DNA from: Geothrix paludis
GTDB lineage: Bacteria > Acidobacteriota > Holophagae > Holophagales > Holophagaceae
Assembly: GCF_022808815.1 (NCBI RefSeq)
Contig: NZ_JAKZLC010000003.1
Location: 124,001 to 188,000 of the forward strand
DNA length: 64,000 bases
Direction of reading: 5' to 3'
How positions within the stretch are numbered: the stretch's first letter is position 1; each line of letters begins with the position of its first letter. Shown one piece after another: positions 26,008 through 33,124 of this stretch. The translations under genes and the position numbers were made by a program. The notes beneath the pieces were generated by a model that made no database searches, was not told the origin of the DNA, and saw only the letters and a program-made list of their open reading frames with translations.

Positions 26008-27123
26008 ATGACATTCCTGAAACCCTTCGCCCTCGGGGCCGCCCTCGCGGTCCTCCCGCTCGCCCTTGCGGTCGGGTGCAATCAGAAGTCGCAGTCCGAG
26101 TCCACGGAATCCAAGGATTTCGCCAGCAAGGTCGCCGAGACCCAGCAGGCTGAAGGCCAGGCCCAGGGCGTCACCAAGGCCCAGGCCGAAGCCATGGCCA
26201 AGGCCGGTTTGCAGCCCAACGCCGCGGGCATCCAGCTGACGGAGGACCAGCGGGCCCTCCTGGAGGCGCGCATCAAGGCCGAGAAGAACAACGGCACGGC
26301 GGCCCTCCTGCAGGAGATCCTCGACCGCGACAAGCAGATCGGCGAGCTCAACACCAAGGTCGCCAGGCTCCAGTCCCAGCTGCCCAAGCCCCAGATCGCC
26401 ACCGAGAAGGACAACCACTTCGCCATGGCTGTGCGCTTCCTCAAGGGCAAGGGCCTCTCGGAGGAGAAGGCCAAGACCCTCGCGGCCCGGGCGAACATCC
26501 TGGAAGAGCTCCAGCCCGGCTGGCAGGTCTACCAGCAGTACGCCGGCGGCGCCTACTTTACTGCCGTCACGCAGGGCAAGGCCGAGATCGGCCCCACCGA
26601 GTACCTGCACAACCAGCGGGCGGCCCTGCAGAAGGATCGCGATGACCTCTCCACCCAGGTGCAGGACCTGAAGACCGAGCGCTCCAAGGTGCAGGAGGAA
26701 GTGGACGCCCTCCATTCCGAGAAGACCACCTTGACGGCCCAGGTGAGCGAGCTGACGACCCTGAGCCAGGCCCAGAAGGTCAAGCTCAACTCGATGCACT
26801 ACCTGGTCGGCCAGCGCAAACAGCTGGAGAACGAAGGCGTCATCGTGGTGCCCGTCTTCGCCAAGGACCGCATGGGCCCCAAGGCCGTGGCCTCCCGCTT
26901 CGTGAAGGATCTCCCGCTGGATGATCCGAATCCCCAGGTCCAGATCCAGGCCTCGGACGTGGGCCTCGCCAAGATCAGCAAGGTGAACGTGGTGCCCGGC
27001 TCCCTCCAGAAGGACAAGGACTACACCGTGATCCTCGCCGACGACCGGAAGAACGCCACCATCCGCATCCTGGACCCCGAGCGCCTGCGCAACGACCGCG
27101 TGGTGTTCGCGGTGACGGATTGA
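26008..27123 (+). CDS. Coiled-coil lipoprotein, unknown function
   Basis: The protein has 371 residues. The signal ends in a lipobox (LALAVGC). The body is Gln/Glu/Lys-rich with a helical coiled coil (KDRDDLSTQVQDLKTE followed by heptads to about residue 270). The C-terminal third (SMHYLVGQRKQLENEGVI ...) looks like a small folded domain. It is preceded by GAGGAGG. It is probably a periplasm-facing outer-membrane lipoprotein. Not recognised beyond this. Confidence 0.7.
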   Translation: MTFLKPFALGAALAVLPLALAVGCNQKSQSESTESKDFASKVAETQQAEGQAQGVTKAQAEAMAKAGLQPNAAGIQLTEDQRALLEARIKAEKNNGTAALLQEILDRDKQIGELNTKVARLQSQLPKPQIATEKDNHFAMAVRFLKGKGLSEEKAKTLAARANILEELQPGWQVYQQYAGGAYFTAVTQGKAEIGPTEYLHNQRAALQKDRDDLSTQVQDLKTERSKVQEEVDALHSEKTTLTAQVSELTTLSQAQKVKLNSMHYLVGQRKQLENEGVIVVPVFAKDRMGPKAVASRFVKDLPLDDPNPQVQIQASDVGLAKISKVNVVPGSLQKDKDYTVILADDRKNATIRILDPERLRNDRVVFAVTD

Positions 27124-27154
27124 GTGAGGACGACCACAACTCAAATTTGTGGCA

Positions 27155-27192
27155 TGCGAAAAAGCGGGGGCTGTGGCCCCCGCTTTTTCGCA
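27155..27192 (+). terminator. Terminator after the coiled-coil lipoprotein gene
   Basis: Near-perfect 17-base stem built on GAAAAAGCGGGGGC / GCCCCCGCTTTTTC with a four-base loop. A and T runs on both sides make it usable in either direction. Confidence 0.85.
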
Positions 27193-27543
27193 GGTTCAAA
27201 ACCGAACCTCATCCGTGGCGAATGGCAGCAGCGCGATGCGAGGGGCGGGTGGGCTCCCGTTGAGCCTGCCCGAGGGAGGTTTTCGTCCGGGAAACGAAGG
27301 GGGCCGGATGGCTCCCACTGTTGAATGTCTGCCGCGCCTGGCCTCTTCCGGGGCCCTTGAGATGGAACCACCCTGTCTGCGCTGAGTTCCAGCTCGGCTC
27401 GTCTGACATTCCCAGAGCGCCCGCTCCGAATTCTCTGACTAAGGTCCAAAAGGCAGATCAATGTAGGTTTATTGCCCTCCCCCATGCGCAGTACTTGTCC
27501 TTGGGGCGTCAGGTGTTCACAGTGACCTCATCTGGAGCCTCCA
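27193..27543. other. Gap with an rpsR 3'-end-like fragment
   Basis: No credible gene. It contains a fragment resembling the rpsR 3' end (27212-27238), then GC-rich repeat-like DNA (27239-27330) and a non-repetitive stretch before the sulfatase gene. The latter lacks a clear Shine-Dalgarno. Confidence 0.55.
27212..27238 (-). pseudogene. Fragment resembling the rpsR 3' end
   Basis: This matches the rpsR 3' end at 29528-29554 in 26 of 27 bases and would encode IALLPFATD on the minus strand. It is then followed by CGAGG, which the 29343 fragment also has but rpsR does not, so these two fragments are sisters rather than independent copies of rpsR. Confidence 0.6.
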
Positions 27544-29166
27544 GTGGTCACGGAATCGATCCTGCCCAGACCTCTCGAGTTGACCCGACGAGCGCAGGCG
27601 CTGGTTGCGTGCGCGCTGCTGGTGGCGCTATCGCTGTGGATGAATCCCCAGATCCCCCACCGGATGGCCGCCTTGGGGCACCCGCTGAAACGGTTGATCT
27701 ACCTGGTGGAAATCCTGACTGCAGTCTTGGCGCTGGTGGGTTGCGGGCTCGCCCGTCGCCGGTGGGCGATCCTGGGGGGGCTTTTCTTCTCGCTCAATTT
27801 TCTGGTCGGTACCTCCTTCTTCAGGATCAGGGGGCGGCCCCTGACCCTGGTCGACGGGAAGACTCTCCTGGAATCCGTCGGGAACACGGGAGATGCGCTA
27901 TCCCAATTCACGGCACCCATCGTCATCGTGGTGCTGCAGGTCCTGGGGGTGCTTGTCCTGCTTATCTGGGTCCGCGTCGCCCTGCGGATCAGGAACAGCA
28001 TCCCCATGATCACCGCCAGCCTGACCGCGGTCGTCATGTACGTGGCGATCCTGGCCATCGGTGGAGACACGGCACTGAATGGGTTTCCCATGCAGTTCCA
28101 GGCGGGCCTACACGCCGGAACTCTGGCCGTGGATGCCGCGGCCCGCCGATGGGTGCAAGACGGGAAGGCCGCGGCGGCGGCGTTCCAGCACGTTCCCATG
28201 GACCCCACGGTGCGGCACCTCGTTCTCGTCATCGACGAATCGGTGGAAGGGGGCGCGTTCCGGGACCTGGTCGATCGGGCCCACCTCCCGAACCTCCGCA
28301 ATCTCGGTCTGGGGTACAGCTTCGCCAATTCCAGCGCCGCGTCGAACCTGATGCTCAGGCGGGGCGCTGATCCGAAAGATCCGGGAACATCCCTTCGCCA
28401 CTTCCCCAGCCTTTTCCAGGTGGCGAAGGAGGCTGGGTTCCGGACCACCTACATCGATTGCCAGGGTGTGTTGAACGACCTGGCCATCCAGGACTACTTC
28501 GATGACTTCGAGAAGTCCTTCATCGACGAAGTCCTGCCGTCCGGGGCGTTGGGTGTGCGAACGGAACGGGATCTCAATGCCATCCCCGCGCTGATCGGCC
28601 GGCTGGGGAAGGCGGAGCGGACGTTCACCCTCATCAACAAGGTCGGGACCCACTTCCCCTATGCGCATAGCCTTCCGCCTGAGCTGGCCGGGGCCCCGAA
28701 CCCCTATTCCATCTCGATCTCCCGGGCCTCGCTGGCGTTCCTACAGGGCCTGGCTGGGCGGCTTCCGGAGGGCACCCTGGTGTTCTATACCAGCGACCAT
28801 GGGCAAAATTTCCAGGCCAAGGCCCCCCATGGGAATCTGCCCGGGGAATGCGGCATTTCCGAGTGGACCGTCCCCGCGATCGTGCTTTCCAGCCCTGATC
28901 TGGCAGGCAGGCTCCAGGGCATCGATCCAGGCTGGCAGGACCATGCGTCGCACGCCCTGATAAGTGAATCCATCCGGAATCTCCTGGGCCAGCGGATGCC
29001 CGGGATGCCGACGCTCTGGTCGGCGCCCAGCCCCGAAGACGCCTCCAGGCACCGGGCCTTCTACGGCTCGCCCATGGGATTGTTCGGCAAGCCCATTTCC
29101 TATCTGATCATCGACAAGGATAAACGTGTGTTCCTGCCCCAGCCGGGGGTGCCGGACCTCCCTTGA
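27544..29166 (+). CDS. Membrane-anchored sulfatase-fold (phosphoethanolamine-transferase-like) protein
   Basis: The protein has 540 residues with about five N-terminal hydrophobic helices (for example QALVACALLVALSLWM, VVLQVLGVLVLLIWV), then an alkaline-phosphatase-like domain. Metal-site landmarks are VLVIDESV and, late, FYTSDHGQNF; the region LINKVGTHFPY is also family-like. It resembles lipid A/phosphoethanolamine or phosphoglycerol transferases (EptA/LtaS group), likely modifying envelope glycolipid on the outer side. The start is GTG at 27544. GC content seems lower than its neighbours, a weak hint of transfer. Confidence 0.75.
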   Translation: MVTESILPRPLELTRRAQALVACALLVALSLWMNPQIPHRMAALGHPLKRLIYLVEILTAVLALVGCGLARRRWAILGGLFFSLNFLVGTSFFRIRGRPLTLVDGKTLLESVGNTGDALSQFTAPIVIVVLQVLGVLVLLIWVRVALRIRNSIPMITASLTAVVMYVAILAIGGDTALNGFPMQFQAGLHAGTLAVDAAARRWVQDGKAAAAAFQHVPMDPTVRHLVLVIDESVEGGAFRDLVDRAHLPNLRNLGLGYSFANSSAASNLMLRRGADPKDPGTSLRHFPSLFQVAKEAGFRTTYIDCQGVLNDLAIQDYFDDFEKSFIDEVLPSGALGVRTERDLNAIPALIGRLGKAERTFTLINKVGTHFPYAHSLPPELAGAPNPYSISISRASLAFLQGLAGRLPEGTLVFYTSDHGQNFQAKAPHGNLPGECGISEWTVPAIVLSSPDLAGRLQGIDPGWQDHASHALISESIRNLLGQRMPGMPTLWSAPSPEDASRHRAFYGSPMGLFGKPISYLIIDKDKRVFLPQPGVPDLP

Positions 29167-29216
29167 ATGGGCCAGGCGGCTGACATCCGAGTCGCCGCGG
29201 GCATGGAAGCCGGATA

Positions 29217-29250
29217 CGACAATGCGGGGGCACCCACCCCCGCATTGTCG
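29217..29250 (+). terminator. Strong hairpin after the sulfatase gene
   Basis: Fourteen-base perfect arms (CGACAATGCGGGGG and its complement) with a six-base loop, 50 bases after the stop. There is no T-run, so it could be an mRNA end-protecting structure rather than an intrinsic terminator. Confidence 0.5.
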
Positions 29251-29342
29251 ATAACTATGATCAGGGTAAGCCTCAAACTTCCTGCGGAAGTACGGGACTG
29301 GGCGCTGTAACGTTCGAGCAGCCTCGGCCTCACAGCGCCTGG

Positions 29343-29369
29343 TCCGTGGCAAACGGCCGCAGCGCGATG
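29343..29369 (-). pseudogene. Fragment resembling the rpsR 3' end, 185 bases downstream of rpsR
   Basis: It matches rpsR 29528-29554 in 25 of 27 bases and would encode IALRPFATD. Upstream (minus-strand sense) is GC-rich repeat-like DNA. A sister fragment is at 27212. Confidence 0.65.
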
Positions 29370-29470
29370 CGAGGAACGATGCGGGTCGCGGAGAAGGCTC
29401 CGAGGGAGCCTTCGGAGGGGGGCCCCGCCGACCCGAGTGCGCGCGTAGCGCGCGCGGAACATCGCCATAG

Positions 29471-29502
29471 AAAAAGGAAAGCCGCCCGGAGGGCGGCCTT
29501 CC
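29471..29502 (-). terminator. Terminator after rpsR
   Basis: Twelve-base arms with one mismatch (GGAAGGCCGCCC, read on the minus strand) and TTTTT after the stem. Confidence 0.8.
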
Positions 29503-29523
29503 GAAGGAGAACGGACGATGAGG

Positions 29524-29790
29524 CTAATCCGTGGCGAACGGCAGCAGCGCGATGTTGCGAGCGCGCTTGATGGCTTCCACGAGGGCGCGCTGGTGGACGG
29601 CGCACACGCCGCTGGTGCGGCGGGGCAGCACCTTGCCGCGCTCGGGGGTGAAGGCCTGGAGGGTCTTCACGTCCTTGTAGTCGATGAGGGTGCTCTTCTC
29701 GACGCAGAACTTGCAGAACTTGGCGCGTCGTCCCCCAAAGGCCTTCTTCTTCTTGGGCTTGCCCTTCTTGGCATCGGCGCGGCGCTTCAT
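29524..29790 (-). CDS. rpsR: 30S ribosomal protein S18
   Basis: The protein has 88 residues with [39 protein letters not shown], and the terminal [13 protein letters not shown]. Cysteine pairs suggest a zinc-binding C+ form. It overlaps rpsF by four bases. Two fragments like its 3' end lie downstream. Confidence 0.96.
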   Translation of the reverse strand: MKRRADAKKGKPKKKKAFGGRRAKFCKFCVEKSTLIDYKDVKTLQAFTPERGKVLPRRTSGVCAVHQRALVEAIKRARNIALLPFATD

Positions 29791-30176
29791 CCCATCACCT
29801 CTTCAGCGGAACGTTCCTTGATGCCGGCCTGGGCCTTGCGCTTGGCCTCGCGCTCGATGCGCTGCTTGGCGCGGCCCGCGGCCTTCTCGGCCTCGTCCAT
29901 GCGGACGCTCAGGTACTTGATGACCGAATCGTGGTTGCGGAAGCGGCGCTCCAGCTCGGCGATGAGGTCGGGACCCGCGTTCATCTCGAACAGCGTGTAG
30001 TAGCCCTCGCTGAACTTCTGGACTTCGTAGGCCAGCTTCTTGCGGCCCCACTTGTCGGTCTTGAGCAGCTCGCCACCCTGCTCGGCAATGATCCCCTCGA
30101 ACTGCTTGACGAGCTCATCGCTCTGCTCGTCCGTCAGTGTGGGGGAGGCGATGAAGATGGTCTCGTAGTGACGCAT
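29787..30176 (-). CDS. rpsF: 30S ribosomal protein S6
   Basis: The protein has 129 residues. It has [39 protein letters not shown] and [14 protein letters not shown], all S6. The C-terminal tail is charged and about 25 residues longer than minimal S6. ATG at 30176 is preceded by GGAGGAC. No rplI or ssb follows, unlike many genomes. Confidence 0.96.
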   Translation of the reverse strand: MRHYETIFIASPTLTDEQSDELVKQFEGIIAEQGGELLKTDKWGRKKLAYEVQKFSEGYYTLFEMNAGPDLIAELERRFRNHDSVIKYLSVRMDEAEKAAGRAKQRIEREAKRKAQAGIKERSAEEVMG

Positions 30177-30301
30177 CTGTCCTCCTTGTGGATGTGAAGC
30201 CCCCCTCTGGGTTCCGGGGAGCAAGGAAGACGCCTCCAGCGGAGGCGCGAACGGATAGTTTCGCGTGGAAAGGCAGGAAATTCAATGGAAAGTCGTGCGG
30301 C

Positions 30302-30880
30302 TCAGCCCTCGGCCGGGACCCAGAACGCCGCCGGATTCACCAGGTTCGCCAAGCCGCCCAGATCCTCCGTCTGCCCGAGCAGCTCCAGGAACCGGGCGAA
30401 GGGGGCGTCCAGCCGGTCGATGACCTCCCATTCGGGGTCGGTCCAGCGCTGCAGCACGTAGTCCACCAGGGGGCGCTGGAAGGGGCCGATGCCCAGGCGG
30501 AGGCGGGCGATGTCCGTGGTGCCCAGGCTCTCGAACACGGAGCGGAGGCCGTTGTGGCCGCCGCTGGAGCCGTCGAGCCGGAAGCGGCCCGTGCCCAGGG
30601 GCAGGTCCTTGTCGTCGTAGAGCAGCACCAGCTTGCGGGGGTAGATCCCCACCGCCTCGGCCTGGAGGCAGGCCTCCCCGGAGAGGTTCATGTAGGTGGC
30701 GGGCACCAGGGCCTGGAGGCGGTCCGTCAGCGGGTAGAGCGTGCCCGAGGGGAATCGCTTGGCCGGAGATGGTGTCAGCTCCCGGTCCGCCATCCAGCGC
30801 TGGAGCATGAGGCGGCCGAGGTTGTGCCGGGTGTCTTGGTACTCGGGGCCGGGGTTGCCGAGGGGAACGAGGGTCCACAT
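30302..30880 (-). CDS. pth: Peptidyl-tRNA hydrolase
   Basis: The protein has 192 residues. It has GNPGPEYQDTRHNLG with the catalytic His, LVPATYMNLSGEA, LLYDDKDLPLG and SSGGHNGLRS. It frees stalled peptidyl-tRNA. Often found after rplY in other bacteria; here rplY is nearby but separated by two genes. Confidence 0.95.
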   Translation of the reverse strand: MWTLVPLGNPGPEYQDTRHNLGRLMLQRWMADRELTPSPAKRFPSGTLYPLTDRLQALVPATYMNLSGEACLQAEAVGIYPRKLVLLYDDKDLPLGTGRFRLDGSSGGHNGLRSVFESLGTTDIARLRLGIGPFQRPLVDYVLQRWTDPEWEVIDRLDAPFARFLELLGQTEDLGGLANLVNPAAFWVPAEG

Positions 30881-30887
30881 GGGTTGA

Positions 30888-30912
30888 AGCTATCAGCTGT
30901 CGGCTGTCAGCT
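30888..30912. repeat. Second copy of the AGCTGACAGCTGATAGC-type short repeat
   Basis: AGCTATCAGCTGTCGGCTGTCAGCT lies just upstream of pth. In reverse complement it shares GACAGCTGATAGC with the copy at 21074-21105. Confidence 0.5.
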
Positions 30913-30924
30913 CTCGGGAAAGGC

Positions 30925-30948
30925 AGCGGGCGCCGTCTGGCGCCCGCT
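30925..30948 (-). terminator. Hairpin downstream of the DUF6448 gene
   Basis: Ten-base arms (AGCGGGCGCC / GGCGCCCGCT) with a four-base loop. The T-run on the minus strand is poor (GCCTTTCCC). Confidence 0.4.
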
Positions 30949-30965
30949 CGCGGAGTGGAGAGCCT

Positions 30966-31598
30966 TCAATGCTGGTGGTGGGGCTCGGGCTTGGCGGGGG
31001 CGGCATGGGCTTCCGCTTCGGCACCTTCGGCGTGGGCGCCGCCACCAGCGGCGGCCTGGTAGACCCCGTCCACGTAGTGGAGGAAGTCCACGTAGGCGGC
31101 CACGGCCTTCCGGCCGGAGGCGGGATCGGACGTGGCCTGGCCCCGGGTGGCGCGGGCCTCCTTGAAGCGGGCCTCGAGGCCGGGCTTGAGGACGCCGTGC
31201 ATGAGGTCGAACACGGGCTTCAGGTCGCCGGAGGCCAAGGCCTTGTCCGCGGCGGGGATGGCTGGGCCGAAATCCAGGCCCGCGGGCTTGAGGCCCGTGT
31301 AGGGCGCACCCTCGCCGGCGCGGTGCACGCGCACCAGGGTCTCGAAGAAGTAGGCCTCGGCCAGCTCCTTCGCCTCGGGGCCCAGCGCGCCGACCTTGAG
31401 GGTGCGGGCGAAGGCCGCGCGGATCTGCGCCTCGTCCCCGGCCTTCACCCAGGCGAGCACCGGGTTGACGTCGCCCTTCGCCAGCGCCTTCCGGGCGGTG
31501 ACGATCACGGGGCCGTCCAGGGCATCGCAGTGGGCGCTCAGGGGCAGGGCGCTGAGGCCGGCCAGGAGGGCCGTGAGCAGGATGGGAAGCTTTCGCAT
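30966..31598 (-). CDS. DUF6448 family secreted protein
   Basis: The protein has 210 residues with a signal peptide ending near PLSAHCD. The mature start AHCDALDGPVIVTARKALAKGDVNPVL is the mark of the DUF6448 group, whose function is unknown. The helical body has repeated 'AR..LA.GD..PV' elements, and the tail is Ala/His-rich (EPHHQH), perhaps metal-binding. It is 24 bases after the tetR gene in the same direction, so it may be under TetR control. Confidence 0.75.
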   Translation of the reverse strand: MRKLPILLTALLAGLSALPLSAHCDALDGPVIVTARKALAKGDVNPVLAWVKAGDEAQIRAAFARTLKVGALGPEAKELAEAYFFETLVRVHRAGEGAPYTGLKPAGLDFGPAIPAADKALASGDLKPVFDLMHGVLKPGLEARFKEARATRGQATSDPASGRKAVAAYVDFLHYVDGVYQAAAGGGAHAEGAEAEAHAAPAKPEPHHQH

Positions 31599-31622
31599 GG
31601 GGAACTCCGGGAAGCCGCCGGC

Positions 31623-32216
31623 TCAGGGGGCTGGCGGGGGTTGCAGTAACGCCAGAAGGGTGGCGCAGGTTTCATCGGCGTCCTGGGGCCGGCCCTGGCC
31701 GGCGGCCTGGGCATGCACGAGTTGCATGAGCATTCCGAAGACCACGGACAGCAGGGCCCCCGCCGTGAGATCGCCGCGAATGGCACCTTCCCGCTGCCCC
31801 TCCTCAAGGGCGGCCTGAAGGAAGGCTCGGGTCCGCATGACCACGGAGCGGAGCCGCTCGGCGGCGGCGGCCGGCAGGGCCAGGGCGAACTGCTCGGAGA
31901 ACATCAGCCGGCCGATACCCCGGTGGCCGCCCACCACCCTCGCCCGGGCCCGAAGCAGGGCCAGGAGGCGCTCCAGGGGCGGATCTGTCTCCGGGGGGAA
32001 GGTGCCGAGGATCAGCTCCTCCACCCGCAGGACCACGGCCTCGAGGATCTCGTCGCGGTTCGCGAAGTGGCGGAAGGGCGCGCCGCTGCTCACCCCCAGC
32101 TCCGCGGCTAGGGCGCTGGTCGTCAGGGCGGCGATGCCCCGGGTCTCGATGATTCGGAGCGCCGCATCCGTAATTTCGATGCGCTTGGCAGTGAGTTCCA
32201 GGGCAGATCCAGCCAT
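31623..32216 (-). CDS. TetR-family transcriptional regulator
   Basis: The protein has 197 residues. The N-terminal helix-turn-helix (residues about 10-55) has IETRGIAALTTSALAAELGVSSGAPFRHFANRDEIL. The ligand-binding C-terminal domain has no recognised specificity. It is probably the autorepressor of its own promoter through the 16-base palindrome upstream and may co-regulate the DUF6448 gene. No in-frame start exists upstream; ATG at 32216 coincides with the predicted transcription start, so the mRNA may be leaderless. Confidence 0.85.
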   Translation of the reverse strand: MAGSALELTAKRIEITDAALRIIETRGIAALTTSALAAELGVSSGAPFRHFANRDEILEAVVLRVEELILGTFPPETDPPLERLLALLRARARVVGGHRGIGRLMFSEQFALALPAAAAERLRSVVMRTRAFLQAALEEGQREGAIRGDLTAGALLSVVFGMLMQLVHAQAAGQGRPQDADETCATLLALLQPPPAP

Positions 32217-32221
32217 GTCTT

Positions 32222-32250
32222 GAATGTAAGTAAGTACTTACTTCTGTCAA
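32222..32250 (-). promoter_or_regulatory. tetR promoter with a perfect 16-base palindromic operator
   Basis: On the minus strand: TTGACA (32250-32245), a 16-base spacer and TACATT (32228-32223). AAGTAAGTACTTACTT (32228-32243) fills the spacer and is perfectly palindromic, a standard TetR operator position that blocks RNA polymerase. Confidence 0.75.
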
Positions 32251-32254
32251 TCCC

Positions 32255-32284
32255 AAAAAAAACGGGCGCCGAAAGACGCCCGCT
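32255..32284 (-). terminator. Terminator after rplY
   Basis: Read on the minus strand, a GC stem (GCGGGCG / CGCCCG plus wobble) is followed by eight T. It separates rplY from tetR. Confidence 0.85.
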
Positions 32285-32301
32285 TTCCTGATAGTTGAGA
32301 A

Positions 32302-32943
32302 CTACTTCTTCTCTTCCTTCTTGCCCTTCTTGGCCACTTCGGGCTCGGCGGCGGCGGGAGCGGCAGCTTCCTCTTCCTCGGCGGCCTTGCCGCGGACGGA
32401 GCAGACCGTCTGGTGGGCGTCGCCCACGAAGGCCACGTTGGGCATGAGGGCGATCTGCTCGAAGCGGATGCTGTCACCCACGTTGAGGTTGGTCACGTCC
32501 ACGTCGATGTGGGCGGGGATGATGCTGGGCAGGCACTCGAGCTCGATCTCGCGGTGGGCGAAGTCGAGGATGCCGCCCATGCTCTTCACGCCGATGGAGG
32601 TGCCGATGAGGCGTACGGGCACCTTCACACGCACCTTGTGGGTCATGTCCACGCGCATGAAGTCGACATGGCGGAGACGGCCGGTGACGGGGTCGCGCTG
32701 CAGGTCCTTGATGATGACGTGGCGCTTGATGTCCGTGCCCTCGCGCTGGAGGAACATCACGGAGTTCATGCCGGCGTCGCTGGCCAGCACGCGGGCCACG
32801 GCCTTGGGGCTGATGGCGATGGCGATGGGCGCCTCGTTCAGGCCATAGACCACGGCGGGGATCATGCCGTTCTTTTTGAGATCGCGGATGGCGGCCTTGC
32901 CGAAGGTCTCGCGCTTGGGGACGACCAGGACTTCCTGGGACAT
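32302..32943 (-). CDS. rplY: 50S ribosomal protein L25/general stress protein Ctc
   Basis: The protein has 213 residues, the long CTC form: an N-terminal L25 domain (residues 1-95; RETFGKAAIRDLKKNGMIPAVVYG, HVIIKDLQRDPVTGRL, HVDF) and a C-terminal CTC beta domain (VPVRLIGTSIGVK, GILDFAHREIELECLP). The tail is rich in Glu/Ala/Lys. It binds 5S rRNA. ATG at 32943 is preceded by GGAGGA. Confidence 0.94.
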   Translation of the reverse strand: MSQEVLVVPKRETFGKAAIRDLKKNGMIPAVVYGLNEAPIAIAISPKAVARVLASDAGMNSVMFLQREGTDIKRHVIIKDLQRDPVTGRLRHVDFMRVDMTHKVRVKVPVRLIGTSIGVKSMGGILDFAHREIELECLPSIIPAHIDVDVTNLNVGDSIRFEQIALMPNVAFVGDAHQTVCSVRGKAAEEEEAAAPAAAEPEVAKKGKKEEKK

Positions 32944-33124
32944 GTCTTCCTCCTACCTGGCGGCTGGATGCCGCCCTCTCGTTGGGGTGGGTCCGGGCGG
33001 ACCATTCGGCGCCTCCCCATGGAGGGCCGAACCACCGATTCTGCCTGAAAAAGCCCCGGAACCAAAGGGGATATTCCCCGCGGCCCGGCACACGGCGGTC
33101 ACAGGCCGGGATTATCCTGCTTCC

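Larger units (their letters stand above)
29167..29523. other. Gap between the sulfatase gene and rpsR, rich in hairpins and repeats
   Basis: No credible gene. From left: a 14-base perfect hairpin (29217-29250), unremarkable sequence to 29340, a second rpsR 3'-end-like fragment (29343-29369), a GC-rich module (29370-29460; GGCTCCGAGGGAGCC and GCGCGCGTAGCGCGCGC dyads), then the rpsR terminator (29471-29502). Confidence 0.65.

Noticed and set aside
29330-29605. A small gene ending in RIALRPFATD
   Set aside because: It overlaps rpsR on the same strand in another frame and its recognisable part is only the rpsR-end fragment.
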